Below the pieces are notes generated by a model. The model was not told the DNA's origin, ran no database searches, and saw only the letters and a list, made by a program, of their open reading frames with translations. Below, piece by piece: positions 21,954 to 34,257 of a stretch of 64,000 bases of DNA (positions within the stretch are counted from its first letter, which is position 1; each line of letters begins with the position of its first letter). The DNA is from Dichotomocladium elegans (lineage: Eukaryota > Mucoromycota > Mucoromycetes > Mucorales > Lichtheimiaceae), in contig JAIXMN010000008.1 of the NCBI GenBank assembly GCA_025716815.1, forward strand, positions 744,001 through 808,000. The letters run 5' to 3'. The position numbers and the translations under genes are program-made.

Positions 21954-24900
21954 ATGGCTGCAACGGCGGTGAGGTAAGCGAAGCGCTCCTGAACTTTTTA
22001 TAGAAATAAGTTTCACTGACTTTTTTGTGCTTGTTGCCCTGTGCTTCTCACCCCCACCCTCCAACCCCTACCCCGGTTGTAAATGTAGAGTTGGCCTTCG
22101 TGTCCGGCCCTTGACACAGAAAGAACAGCTGGGCAATTGCACAGAATGCCTTTCCTATGTTCCAAATGAGCCCCAGATCTTAATCGGCACTGACAAGTCC
22201 TTTACTTACGACTATGTATTTGACAATAATACTACCCAGAAGTCTGTGTACAGCACCGCCGTCGTTCCGCTCCTGAGCAAGTTTATGGATGGGTAACTTA
22301 CCTTTTGATGCGATCAAGGGTGATATTTCTGGTTACTCACAAGACGATGTACCACAACATATGCACGTTCATAGATTCAACGCAACCATTCTTGCTTATG
22401 GGTAACTTTTGCTTTCCATCGTCGCTTTCCTATCTATCAGCCCGTCTAATCCTTCTGTATTTCCATAGCCAAACAGGCTCCGGTAAAACATACAGCATGG
22501 GCACCGGATTGCATAATGGCATAACTCCAGAGGATCAAGGTTGGTTCAACAAAACACAGATAGTATTCTTGTGTATCACTCACTCGAGAAAAAGGTATTG
22601 TGCCGCGTTGCATTGTCGAGCTCTTTCAGACGATGGAGGAACGGGGACGAGAGTCGCCCGACTTTAAGTACGACATTTATGTCTCTTTCCTTGAGCTCTA
22701 TAACGAGGAGCTGGTCGACTTGTTAAATCCTCATACAATCCAGCAGCGTAAAAAGGGAGCTTCGGGGGCGGCCCCTGTGGCTGAGGTCACTATTCGCGAA
22801 GACATCACCGGCAATATTTACTGGAGCGGTGTTCGGGAGGAGCGATGCAACAGCCCGGATGAATTACTTGGGTGAGGGCATATACCGTCCTTCAAAATTC
22901 CCTCAACGCCCTGATTGCTAACCTAAACTGGCGAGTTATAGCTTTCTGGCTAAGGGTTCACTCTGCAGAACCACCGGGTCAACCGATATGAACACCGTCT
23001 CGTCGCGCTCGCACGCTATTTTCTCAGTTATCCTCAAGCAACAACGTCGTGATCCCAACGCCCAACCGAACCATGATAAAGCGGAGATTCAATCTTTGAC
23101 GAGCAAATTCCATTTTGTGGACCTTGCTGGTTCCGAAAGAGTAAGTTCGATCGCTTGAAGTGGGGGAATTTGAGTAAGCGAGTGCCTCACTCTCTCCGAT
23201 CCAAAAAAAAAAGCTTAAACGAACGAATGCCCAAGGTGACCGCGCCAAAGAAGGAATTGCCATTAATTCTGGACTCTTGGCCCTGGGAAATGTAATTTCC
23301 GCTCTCGGCGATGAAACTCGGCGTGCCACCCATATTCCATATCGTGATTCCAAATTGACTCGACTGCTGCAAGATTCACTAGGCGGCAACAGCCAAACGA
23401 TGATGCTTGCGTGTGTCTCACCTGCCGATTCTAATTTTATGGAGACCCTCAATACACTAAAGTATGCTAATCGTGCACGCAACATCAAGAACCGGGTCAC
23501 TATCAACCAGGACTTTGCGGGTAACTCAATCGAGATTAATCAGCTGCGTGCCTGTATTGCCCGGCTTCGCATGGAGGTCGCTTCCTTGCGCGCAGGCGGT
23601 GAGTCGGGTGTTTCCGAATCTGACGAAAACAAGGCACTACGTGCCGAAGTGGTGCGACTCCGGGATCGCGTCCAGGATATGTCCACCAACCTAATACAGG
23701 TCACCAGTGAACGAGACACCTTGATAATGGAACGCGAGCTTGGTATGCTTATGACCGAAAACCGTGCCAATCCATTACCATCCAGCGCCTCCTCGGATGG
23801 GCTCCCCAAAGAAATCTCGACACATCCTTTGATCGTCCAGTATCAGCACACAATCCAGGATCTCAACAACGAACTTCAGGATACTCGTGACAGGCTTGCA
23901 TTTTTAGAAAATACACAGCCAGTGGCCATGCAAGCCATGATGATGGCGAGCTCCTCTTTCCACAAGAATACCGCAACGTTGCGTATGTCCTCCTCTAACA
24001 CGACCCAACATAGCGTTGGTGGTACCAGACGGAAAGTGAAAAAGCGCTATCACAATGCGCGCATGACTTCGAGCAATTCAGGACGTACATCCCGCAAACA
24101 CTCTGCTCGTCGACCTCATGGTACTCCAAGTTCGAGCTTCCGGACCCGCGCTGCGCGACACCAGCTTGAAGAGTTTTTTGAAATCGAGATACCAAAAAGC
24201 GACGATCAAGTCCGCCAAGAAGTGAAAGAGAGCATCGCCAAGGCGCGCGCAGAGATCCAGAAAGGAATGCATGTCCTCGACCTGGCCAAGGTAAATGAAC
24301 AAGCTTCAACGTATACCTTTATGGACCTCTAACCACAACTAAATACTTAGCCTCTGGAGGATGCAGCAAGGGATTGGGAAGAGGAACTTCGAGTGAGTAG
24401 TTGTACTGATGTAGCGCATACATACATCGGTGGGATAGAAGGCGGACAGGGGGCTCGATGTTGTCCTTATTTTTTTCTCACGGAGAAATCGTAACAGGAA
24501 TTTGAAGAGCATGAACGCATGATGGGCAAGGATATCCAGCGCACGTCTTCCGATGAAGGCAATTACACCCCCTCTCGCTCGCCTGTAGATCAAGACCTGC
24601 TAAGTAACGATCTTCTCGACGAAATCGAAAATTTGGTACGAATATATATGTAAGCACCCCCCTCTATCGATTCATAGCATTCATCACTATTATCCTAGGC
24701 CGTGCCTTCGTGGGATGATCCGGATACCAAACCGACCGTGAGTCACTCGGACGCACATACTGACAATAGCAGCAACAGTAGCGGTGGAAGCAATACATCG
24801 CACAGGACGGGCTCGCTTGCGACACCATTCATGAAGGAAAATATGGAAAAGATCCAGAATCCACAGCTGATAGCAATGCTGCACCAGATCCAATCAGACA

Positions 24901-27519
24901 TCCGCGTTAAGGAAGAGCTTGTCGCTCACCTTGAAAAATCCGAGACGGAATATGCATTCATGCGACGCAAGTTTGACGATAAAATCGCACAGCTACAGCA
25001 TCAGCTCTTGACGCTGCAGCGCGAAAGAAATAATGCGATCGAGCACACCCGCTCGCGCATGTCGAGCAAGTCCGAGATGACTGTTCAGATGCGAGAGAAG
25101 CAACATCTTATTGATATCCGACATGCATACGAAGCGAAGATGAAAAACCTGTTGTCTGAGATCCAGGAACTGAAGCGCAAGTATGCAAAAACAACTATGA
25201 CAATGCAGTCCACACGTAATCAGCATGAAACGCTTCTTCGCTCGCTCCGTGTGAATGTCGAGACGCTCAAGGTGGAAAAGAAGCGCATGATAAAGCGCAT
25301 GAAGCTTGAAGCCGAACGTGTCCGGGAACAATCGACGCTCCAAGAACGCAAGATTCAGCAGCTGCAGCGACTCAACACGGAGTCAAACATGGCGCGTAAG
25401 CGCCTGGAGCGCGAGCGTGAGCAACAGAAGTTGGCGCTCAAGCAGCGCGATAAGGAGGTTTTGATGAACAACCAGCAACTCAAGCAGTTAATCGGCGTGC
25501 TCAAAAAGGCAGTGCGTGAAGGTGGTGTGCTAGATGAAGATTTACTGGGCAAGGTGAGCCACATTGTCGGCGGTAACTTTGCTCTAGTGGCCCGTCGGGC
25601 TGCTGGACGCCCGGTCGATCAACGGGCCATCCGTCGGCGGATCAACAAGATCCCTACCCAGATCCGTGTAACACGAAAGAAGGAGTTGCTGGATAATGCA
25701 CTCTATCAATATATCCAAGGCAAACAGGCAATTGTCGAGATGGAACAGCTTCTCTTCCGGCGGGAGCAGCTCGCATCCGAGAAGCTTGAGCTCATCGAGG
25801 AGCGACGACATATCTACATTGCTGAGAAAGAAAATGAACAAGCTACGGGCCAGCCAATGGATATGCTTGCGCTTAACTTCACAGATGAGCGCATTGATCT
25901 CATCTCTGCTGAAATTTCATATCTCTCTGCCCGTATTCGTGCTCTACAAACAGAGGCCATGGCATCCGAAGAAAGTGAGTCAGGTACCAACAGCACTGTG
26001 GGAATTGCATCTGTCAATCAGCAGCACCAGCACCAGCGGTTAGAGAAACGAGTTACCTTTGCTGACGATATTATCACCGATCCATCGGCTATTCAGAGCG
26101 GCGATGGCTGGACAGATATGGACATCCTCGATGAACAGTACAGTGTCTCCCCATCTGCAGCGCCCGAGATCGCCTACGACGCGGTGGTGAAATTAATTAA
26201 ATCGCTCACCCCGAAGAGGCTAAGGCGATCGCCGAAGCACTGATCGAGGATGTCATGGCACTCCGCATGAGCGAAACTAACCGCCAGGTGATCATGCAAA
26301 ATCTTGAGAAGACAGTACACGACCTCCGCCGCACATTGGTTGTCATGAAGCGGGCAGCGATCAGCACCACCGTGGAGAATGAGCGGCGTATCCGTAAACT
26401 CGAAGAACGCAGCAGCCGAACATCGAGCAAAGGGGCGCACAATGATGACGAAGATAGCGCAATCGATGTCAAGATTGAAGAATATATCAACAGCGGTAAT
26501 ACCATTTTCGATAAGATTTATGAGGACGGCATCCGTGGTGTCGTCCACGTACATGAGCCCACTGCGCTGGACTACCTCAACGACTCAAGGCGATCGTCTA
26601 TTACGTCGTTTGGCGCCGGCAGCATGAATGCCAGCGATGATACCTTGATCCCGCCACCTTCTCCGCTCAATTCGCCAACATATATCGCCGGAAGCCGAGG
26701 ACACAATGGCGTGCGGCCTCCTGCATCACTGACAGACAAAGGCAATCGACATGTTCGGGAAGGGACACCATCTCCGGAGCGCTTCCTCAACATGGTTCAG
26801 GTAACGTGCATTCACTAACAGCAACTCTGATTTATCCTCATTTTCATTCGTTTACGTAGCGACGGTTTTCCTGGCAGCAGCGTCTGGTGAATGGGACAGA
26901 CTCGCCCGTTCCATATGTTGCAGGAGATATTGCTCGGCATCATGCCGAGCGTGAAACATCAACCACTTCCATTCGTAGCAACCACATCCGACGGTCTTCG
27001 GTGCAGTCTGATTACTCCACACATTCCTACACTGGAGGTAATAACACGCCATCTCAGCTGCAACAGCACCACCATAACACCAATCAACACCTCGCAGGGG
27101 CGCTTCGGAAACGTGCGTATTCACTTCAGCAACCACTTGCAGCCCCAAATAGACGGCGTACATCGATGCGCGAGCTATCCTTGATGGGATATGAAGGTGA
27201 ACACCAGCAACAACAACAACAGCAATATTATTATGAGCCTCAGTCACCCACCACTACCTTGTCGTATCAGCAGCGTTATCAGCAGCAGCAGATGGCACCA
27301 CCGCGAGCACCACCGCTTGGTCCGGTACCGAGCGCGTCTTCCACCATGGAACGGTCCTCCAGTGCAGGAAACGTTTTTGACCGGTTGTCTCAAACTCCCA
27401 CCCGTGCATCGCGGGCCAAAATGGCACATCGTTTCAGCAGCGGGAGCATCGAAGAGTTAAGACAGCAGTGGGAGTATGAGCGATCATCCAGTGCGCTCAG
27501 CGGTACATATCAGCTCTAG
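21954..27519 (+). CDS. Kinesin-4-like motor protein (one apparent frameshift)
   Basis: Eleven exons: 21954-21973, 22089-22292, 22375-22401, 22469-22539, 22595-22871, 22942-23140, 23214-24290, 24351-24392, 24498-24635, 24699-26800, 26860-27519; about 1,605 residues. The N-terminal motor (residues about 7-390) has [13 protein letters not shown]-loop GQTGSGKT, switch I SSRSHAIF, switch II DLAGSER, and [20 protein letters not shown] leading to the neck. The ACVSPADSN signature and N-terminal motor with long coiled coil fit Kinesin-4 (KIF4/KIF21), plus-end motors that limit microtubule growth. Coiled coils cover much of the rest; the C-terminus is polar, with Gln runs near 27207-27224. One flaw: at 26209-26212 (CCCC) the frame breaks after KLIKSLTP and resumes one frame over as [19 protein letters not shown], as if one C were missing. 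Both sides are well conserved in character, so this may be an assembly error. Exon 3 is only 27 nt. Confidence 0.87.
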
Positions 27520-28034
27520 AGTGCAAGCCTTATCTCTTTTATTGTATCTTTGTGTATTTATTAGTCCTGTTTGTTCTCTCTTTTTGTTTCCTTTCTTTCA
27601 TTTATATATTTATATAACCAACCGCGTAACGTCGAAAGAAACACATTAGCATCATCAAACTCATACCTCGAATATTTGCAAGCCTTGAAGTATGTAGTTT
27701 TCGCCGATAAAACCCACTCCCTCCCCGCTAGGCTGCTGTTACTTCTTCCCAATGCCTAACAGGCAGGCAACTTGGAGCAGACTCTCATACGTATAAGAAT
27801 CCTCGCTCCCTTTTCTCGGTTAGAGATTTCGAATTAGTATTATTCAGGAACGTAGCGAAGGGATCATATCAGATCCATTTGGTTTTCTTGTATGGCCATA
27901 CACCCTCGATTGCCTTAGAACGGTTTCCCTTTCGCCTTCCTTAAAGGGAAAAGCCCATCCACGGAGCGAGAGAGAGACACACAAATGCGGGGACTAGCGG
28001 TACGTCTCGGGCAGGGCTGAGAAAATCTTCAAAT
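27520..28034. other. Spacer between kinesin and ankyrin genes
   Basis: About 515 bp between two genes in tandem; no frame with motifs. It should contain the kinesin 3' UTR and the next promoter. Confidence 0.45.
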
Positions 28035-29207
28035 ATGCCTGTCGGGCCACCAAAAAAAAAAGTTCGCATACCAGTTATTGGGAGTGCGACGAACTTGCTT
28101 CCTCCCTCCATGCATAATCCCAAGCGATTTGAAGATTTGCCAGTTGAACTCTTGACCCAGATCTTTGTGCTTGCACAGAATCCCAATCTCCCTCTGGTCT
28201 CGAAGCTGTTCTGGGAACTGTCGTCTTCGGCGTGGATTAAGAGTCTTTATATTATGCATCGTTACGGACCCAATACAGCGCTTGGTGAACGGGCCATGTC
28301 ACTCAAGATCGCCAATCACAAAGTCGTCGAGAGTCTGGTACGGATGAACTGCAATCCACGAGCTGATGGCGATTGGCTCTATTGGAAGGCATGTGAGTTG
28401 CACGATACGGCGCTGTGTACGCTGATTCTGGATGGCATACGGCCGTCGGCGCAGACACTAGCCCACTTTGTGAACGTAGCGGCCATGAAAGGTGCGGCGT
28501 CCATCATTGATCTGATTGTCGAGCAATACGGGGCCGACATCCATCAGCCACATGGGGAGGACAGGGTGCTGATGCTCGCCTGCGCAGAAAACCGGGTGGA
28601 TATCGTGCGCCATTTGATGGAGCGGTACGGATGCGACATCCATTCCAACAAAGAACGGCACCTGCGTCGAGCATGTCTCCACGGACACGCCGAGCTCGTT
28701 GATCTTTTGCTGCCGGGATCAGACGTCCATGCCTACAATGACGCCGCGCTTCAGAATGCAGCACATGCAGGACACACTGCCATCGTCAAGAAGCTTCTTG
28801 CGTCGGGAGCGAATCCACAGGCCAACCGAAATGCCTCACTCCAGTATGCAGTCGTCAATTCGGATCTCGAATCCATCAAAGCCCTCGTTGAAGCGGGCGC
28901 GGATCCGAGAGGTCATCAGGACAGGGCTCTTCGGCACGCGTGCCGCCGCGAGGCCCTTTCCATCGTCCATTACCTCTTGGAATGCGGTGCTGATCCAAAC
29001 GCCCTCGAAGGCAGTCCGCTTCGCGAGGCGCTGCGGTCGGGGAACCTTAGCATCGCGAAGCTGCTTTTGACCCATGGGGCAGATCCAAACAGCCCAGGCG
29101 GTCTCAGAGGACTCGCGGATGCGATGAAGCATAACAGAAAAGAGATGCTAGATCTCCTCATGGACGCAGGCGCAAGACTGGATATGATTCCGTCCAACGA
29201 TGATTGA
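28035..29207 (+). CDS. F-box-like ankyrin-repeat protein
   Basis: Single exon, 390 residues, starting MPVGPPKKKVRIPVIGS. Residues about 31-66 (RFEDLPVELLTQIFVLAQNP and LPLVSKLFWELSSS) look like a short F-box. From about residue 95 ankyrin-type repeats follow, for example GHAELVDLLLPGSDVHAYND, GHTAIVKKLLASGANPQANR, DLESIKALVEAGADPRGHQD and NLSIAKLLLTHGADPNSPGG. F-box plus ankyrin proteins usually act as SCF ubiquitin-ligase receptors, with ankyrin repeats as the protein-binding surface; target unknown. Short F-box/ankyrin genes without introns are common in Mucoromycota. The basic N-terminal stretch KKKVR could be a nuclear localisation signal. Confidence 0.85.
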   Translation: MPVGPPKKKVRIPVIGSATNLLPPSMHNPKRFEDLPVELLTQIFVLAQNPNLPLVSKLFWELSSSAWIKSLYIMHRYGPNTALGERAMSLKIANHKVVESLVRMNCNPRADGDWLYWKACELHDTALCTLILDGIRPSAQTLAHFVNVAAMKGAASIIDLIVEQYGADIHQPHGEDRVLMLACAENRVDIVRHLMERYGCDIHSNKERHLRRACLHGHAELVDLLLPGSDVHAYNDAALQNAAHAGHTAIVKKLLASGANPQANRNASLQYAVVNSDLESIKALVEAGADPRGHQDRALRHACRREALSIVHYLLECGADPNALEGSPLREALRSGNLSIAKLLLTHGADPNSPGGLRGLADAMKHNRKEMLDLLMDAGARLDMIPSNDD

Positions 29208-29554
29208 GCTCGACAATATGTACATAGATTCCTGTTTCCCGCTCAACAACCGTTCCTCCTCCTCCTCCTCCTCCAGCCCGCTTCCTTTCATCTTACATCA
29301 CCGATAGCGGCATGTTCATATCACATATTTATATACATACAAGATACCATTTACTCCCCCTCCCCCTCTCTCGTTTCTTTTATAAACAGGCTGTATTTTC
29401 TCGATGGAGAAAAAAATAATAGAGTGCCTTATTTTACGTGTGCTCCTTTAAGTCATGTCAACCCTTGTTACTCAGACAACAAAAAGGCTGGTCTATTTTG
29501 TTATTCAAATTTTTTGTGTCCGCCGCTTTTACAACTTCGCTGCCTTTTTCTGCA
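29208..29554. other. Spacer, no gene seen
   Basis: About 350 bp, with a (CTC)n-like run near 29255-29275; 3' flank of the ankyrin gene and promoter of the bS6m gene. Confidence 0.4.
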
Positions 29555-30072
29555 ATGCCTTTCTACGAACTCGTCTGCATTGCCCGTTCACATCTCGCTC
29601 AGGTACAATTGGTGTGAGCAGGGATGGAGAGAGCCGGCGAAATCGAGACGGATCAGGACAATATCGAGAACTCATGTGATCTGTGTATTATGGCGTCATA
29701 GAGCAACTTGAAGGATCTCATTCGCAGCTCGGCAACCCAGGTGCTCCAGCGCGGCGGTGTTGTCCGAAATCTCGAAAACTGGGGAGACATGAAGCTTCCC
29801 CATCGTATCAAGCGCCATCAGGAATACTTTACAGAGGGACAGTAAGTTGTGTGAACAAATGTGTACGTGTCCCTTTATGGAATGGAAATGTTAATGGGAC
29901 GAATGTTTTCGGGAATGACAGGTACTTGATCATGCATTTCGATGCGAATCCGCTGATTGTTCAAGATTTGGGCAAGAAGCTGTTGGTAGATTCGCGTGTC
30001 CTCCGCCACACATTCATTAAGCTTGGAGATAAGCTGGAGACGGTTGTCGCCCGTCCTGACAAGACCCATTAA
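29555..30072 (+). CDS. MRP17: Mitochondrial small-subunit ribosomal protein bS6m
   Basis: Three exons, 29555-29602, 29702-29841, 29922-30072; 112 residues. The start MPFYELVCIARSHLAQ continues as SNLKDLIRSSATQVLQRGGV and VVRNLENWGDMKLPHRIKRH, then YLIMHFDANPLIVQDLGKKL. The order YELV.IAR, then 'GGVVR.LENWG...LP..I..', then 'HF.ANP' is that of bacterial S6/mitochondrial MRPS6 (yeast Mrp17). It binds 16S-like rRNA together with bS18 in the platform of the small subunit. There is no obvious cleavable presequence, which is normal for this protein. Intron phases join the frame exactly. Confidence 0.85.
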
Positions 30073-30399
30073 AACGATAGAATGCAAATAAGAGCGCCTG
30101 CCTGTATGTATTTGTGTGTGTGTGTATATGTGCGCGCGCCTTGCCTTCCTCCGCTTACCGATTAACACTGAACGTGCCCTGGCAGCGATTCTTTTTTTTT
30201 TTTTTACTTTCATCCCTCGCGTAACCCACCCCATCATCCCGACCTTGTACACAGCAATTACGTCGTCAAAAGCGGACCTGTATAGACTCCTTTCCCACCC
30301 AACGCACAATAATCCTAATAAAAAAGACCGCCTGCTTTGGGGATCCTGTCACAAGTGCTGTATTTATCAATAAAGAGGAAAAGCGTACAACCGTATGAG
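30073..30399. other. Spacer with TG/GC-alternating run
   Basis: 3' flank of the bS6m gene; contains TGTGTGTGTGTATATGTGCGCGCGCC near 30114-30139 and a T12 run. No gene seen. Confidence 0.45.
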
Positions 30400-30734
30400 T
30401 ACATCTACATCAATATTGTAAAAACAGCGGACCCATGGTGGGAGAATCGGGATCATGCTTTAAATGGTGCCCAAATCGCGTCACACAAGGACGGATCGGT
30501 ATACGGGATTGTCGAAGCCCTCACGCCAGCACAAATGGCAGCAACCCTCCTGCCGCGGGGATCGGGTGTGTGTTCCTAGATGAGATCGCAAGTGTCATTG
30601 GCGTACCAGACGAGCACCTGTTTCACTTAAAATTGCTTCGGGATAGGGGGAAAATGCTACGTGACGCAGCCCATGTTGTTGCTATTCCCCCCCCCACGTG
30701 TTGGAGATACCCCAGTGCAATGAGTGATCGGTAA
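30400..30734 (+). pseudogene. Unrecognised protein-coding fragment with a frameshift
   Basis: Two overlapping + frames read like one interrupted protein. The first contains ADPWWENRDHALNGAQIASH, KDGSVYGIVEALTPAQMAAT and LLPRGSG. The second, in another frame, continues as FLDEIASVIGVPDEHLFHLK and LLRDRGKMLRDAAHVVAI. The switch is needed around 30560-30572 (GGGGATCGGGTGTGTG). No splice pair fits so short a gap. I do not recognise the family. It could be a decaying gene or part of an older transposable element. No start codon or clear upstream exon is visible. Confidence 0.35.
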
Positions 30735-32266
30735 TGATGGGAGAGCATACAAGATGATCTGTCATAGCCCATCTACTCGGCTGTGTAATTGTGTGCAACG
30801 GCTATGCGCGTGTTAGCACGTTGGTGGTTGACAGAAATAATATGTTATTGTACCACATCCCGCACCACTCAAAAGATGACTTTTCCAAAGGATACAGGGT
30901 AGTTGACAATCATCTCGCCCCCCCCCCCGTCTCGATGCCCATTACACGTAGTTTTCCTTTCTTTCGATAAAAAAGACACGTTGGTTGTATTACATATCTC
31001 CAGTTTGGCCCACGTTATATTTATTGCTTGACATACTCACACTCACGCCTCGTCCTCCTTCACTATATATCATCACACCGTAAAAGGCAGGACCAGAGAG
31101 AAGAAGGAACATGATGAGAGAGGTTGGGATAAATGCAGATGAGATGGAGACATGCGCACTTGATCGGTTGCATTTTTAGCCCCATGGCACAAAGCAGTGT
31201 GTGAGGAAAGGAAAAAGATTGGTCCGTGCGCTGCATCACCCACCCCATCCAGGCCATGTACCCATACACATATACGCCCGCGCGCCAACAAGAAAAAAAA
31301 ACATTCAATAGAGAGAAGAATAACGTGATCTCCTTACTACAAAAAAAACGTCCCCATCCAAAAAAAGGAAAAGGATAGGAGACGAATGCTGCTATTGATT
31401 CGCACCTACAGACAGAATGATAATCTTGTCGTTGTCAACCGTTGGGGTTAGCAATTTACTGTCGTGTACATGCTCTTTTAAGATGTCCCAAGCCTTGCTT
31501 GTCAAGAGGCACATTTTTGTTTTTCGCACACACACACTCAAAGCATACAAAGCACATTAGCGCGCGGCACATGGCACGCTTTGCTGGAAGGACAAGGCTT
31601 TCTTGGCTTCCTGCGCGGCCCCTTCCCCCGCGCAACCCCGACTCCCCATTCCCCAACGTTTGCCATTCCCGCGTTACCTTCGCCAAACACTAAAGAAGAT
31701 ACCAAAGCCAGGCAGATACCCAAGCTCGGCGATGGGCAAAAAGATGAAATAGAAATCGGCCTTTTAATCCCGTCCAATGCACCAAGCATTTTGGATGGCC
31801 CCACTAAAAAAATAAAAGGTTGTCTTATTTCGGTTCAATTAAAGGCATCTCAATTCAGGGGCAAAGGTATTTCTTACTCTTTTGTCCATTCTCACACCCT
31901 CTTTCTCTCTTTCTTTCTCTCCTATTTTTTCTCTCAATCGTCATTATACTTAAGGTATGCTCTTTCCTTTTTCCTTTTTCCATGGCTTGCTTTTGTTATT
32001 GTCGCCTTTCTTTCTCCATCAGCAAGAGAAGATGGATGTCGTAGTGTCTTTGCTCCCCCCCTCCCCCGGAAAATGGGTCCTGGGGAGAAAAACATAGCAT
32101 CCAGACCTGCGACCTAGGACTACATTTAACAATGCATTGCGAAGAGTGAGGGGTGGGGGTTGGTGAGATTTGGAGGGGCACTCAGACCAGGGACTCGATG
32201 TCTCTATTTTTTTCTCATTCCTTACTTGTGTGAAGTGCTTTTCTTATTCTCTTTCTTTATTTACAG
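30735..32266. other. Spacer with a possible upstream exon of the next gene
   Basis: Mostly noncoding, with C-run and A-run tracts. A + frame at about 31700-31865 (containing DEIEIGLLIPSNAPSILDGP and ending QFRGK) could be spliced from a gtattt donor at 31866 to the acceptor at 32266, because the phases match. No ATG is found in its frame, so it is not annotated as coding. Confidence 0.35.
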
Positions 32267-33726
32267 TTGACATAGTCGAAGACGCCATGATAAAAGTAGA
32301 AGAAGGGGAGCGGACTGTCGCCGAAGCCGATATTTTTGACCTTTCACAGGCCGTAGCGCCACATATTATTGGACAACGCAACAACAATAAGGAAGCTTTC
32401 CTCGATTATGACGAGCAACGTTTGAGAGACGAATTGATCGAGAAGGCAACTGCTCGACTTCAGCGGCGCATGCTTGAGGAGCGATTGTCAAATGTCATGC
32501 GTGATGTCATTCAGATGCAGAGCCAGCTCGAATTCCTGCGTGTCGACGCTTCTGCTACCATCGATGCTATTGTCAAGATGGACGACAACGAGCAGCAGGC
32601 ATGCCGACTCGAAGCTATTGAACGACGTTTGCAGACACACCAAGACCAGCTTGATGAGCTAAAGAAGGCTGCCGCTATGGCTGCCGCTTCGGCCAGGGCA
32701 GCTGCTCCATCTCGTTCAATGAGCACCATGAACAATGCCACACCTTCCTCACGCACAGCGGCTGCGGACCCCAATGTTACAGCCGCTCCCTCGCCGACCG
32801 CATCGGCCTTTTCAATGTCAAGACTGTCGTCGTTCTCGCTCATGTCCTCACTTTTTAGTCGTGCGGGATCAACTACCGCCAGCAGCAGCTGCACGAGTCA
32901 GCCAGACGAGGACGATGATTGTTGCAGCGTTGCGAGTTTCATGACTGAGGAGCAACAGCGTACATTGCGGATGCGACGGGCCCGTCAACGCCAGCAACAG
33001 CAGCAGCAGCAGCAACAGAAGAAGAAGAAGCAGCAAACACCACCATTACCGCCACACCCTTCTCTTTATCCCAGCACGACGACTGTGGGTACCGTGCCTA
33101 CGACGATTGTTCACTCAACACCTGTCAATACTAAGTACTATTTCCAGGGCAATGACCTCAATTACCGTGATGACGCCAGATATGAAGACTATGAAAACAA
33201 CAACAACAACTATTGCTGTGCCCTCTCCGATATTGGGACCTTATCATCTGCATCTTCGATGTCTCGCCCACGAGCGTTGTACGAGGTTGTGCCCGCCTTT
33301 GCAGAGCGCTTCCTTCACTCCCTTCCGAACTCGCCCCTGTCCCAGACAGGTATTGACCTTGACAAACGCAATGCCCTTGATGATGCTCTCAGTTTCCTAG
33401 ACAGTCTGTCCGAGAACGCCGATGACGGTGGTTTTGGAGAGGATATGGACCTCTTACTCCGGCACCCTGAGCTCTGTTGTCGCTCGCTCTCTGAAGTGCG
33501 AGGAGCCATGGCCGAGATCCGACGTGGTTCTGCCTCTGACAAGGTCCTCGTCCCTTCTAAGGCTGGTGGCAGCGATGTCGATGAGAAGGGAACGGCTATT
33601 TATCAGTGGACTTCGTCCGCATGCGCTTACAGCTGGAAATGGTACAAATTCCTTAGCATCCTTACAGCTGCGGTCACAATTAGCGTGCTTAAGGGTCCGG
33701 ATGATATGCTCGATGAACCGGTTTGA
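32267..33726 (+). CDS. Coiled-coil, low-complexity protein with C-terminal hydrophobic segment (5' end unresolved)
   Basis: Large exon after a ttacag acceptor at 32266, about 486 residues as given. It opens VDIVEDAMIKVEEGERTVAE. A helical coiled-coil part follows (QRRMLEERLSNVMRDVIQMQ, then RLEAIERRLQTHQDQLDELK), then Ala- and Ser-rich linkers, a Gln/Lys tract encoded by CAG and AAG repeats at about 32990-33034, and an Asn run. Near the end, YKFLSILTAAVTISVLKG is a moderately hydrophobic segment that could anchor the protein in a membrane by its tail. No known family is recognised. The first exon is not certain; the first internal ATG is at 32287. The product's role is unknown. Confidence 0.6.
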
Positions 33727-34257
33727 TTTTAATTCATTTCGTTCCTTCCTCTCTCTACCTCTCACTCACTCCCTTACTTACACACACACACACTCTCTCT
33801 CTTTTTCTCTACATATTTGCATACACGCATATACATATAGTCTAGGTATATACTCTCGTTACCTCCATGCTCTTCTCTTTTCCTCATACGGTCTTTCTCT
33901 TCCCGGCCTCTCGATAAGCACGGATGCATGCACATATGTTCAAAATTCTCTCTCTTTTATCTAGCTCACGCGCTCATTCGCTTTATACTTTGCTACCATT
34001 TGTATATGATCCACTCTTGTAATTTCTTCCCGCACCACACCAAACCCTAAAACCACTTCTGTATGTAAGGTCCCCTCATCCTCTTTTCTTGACAAGAGGG
34101 AGCTGTATCAATATGTAAACGCGAGAAAAAATATCCTATCAGCGGTCTCTTTCTCTTTCATACATAACAAATTTCCCCTCCGGCCATGAAAGAAAAACGA
34201 TGTTCATGTTTCACGACGCTTTAAGAGTAAGGAATAAGAAGCGAAGTTGAAGTTCAA
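33727..34257. other. Convergent spacer, no gene seen
   Basis: 3' flanks of two converging genes, pyrimidine-rich with CA and CT microsatellite stretches (33780-33805). No supported coding frame. Confidence 0.45.

Noticed and set aside
31581..31865. Possible first exon of the coiled-coil gene
   Set aside because: Phases match the acceptor at 32266, but there is no ATG in frame and the intron would be about 400 nt, so it is only mentioned.
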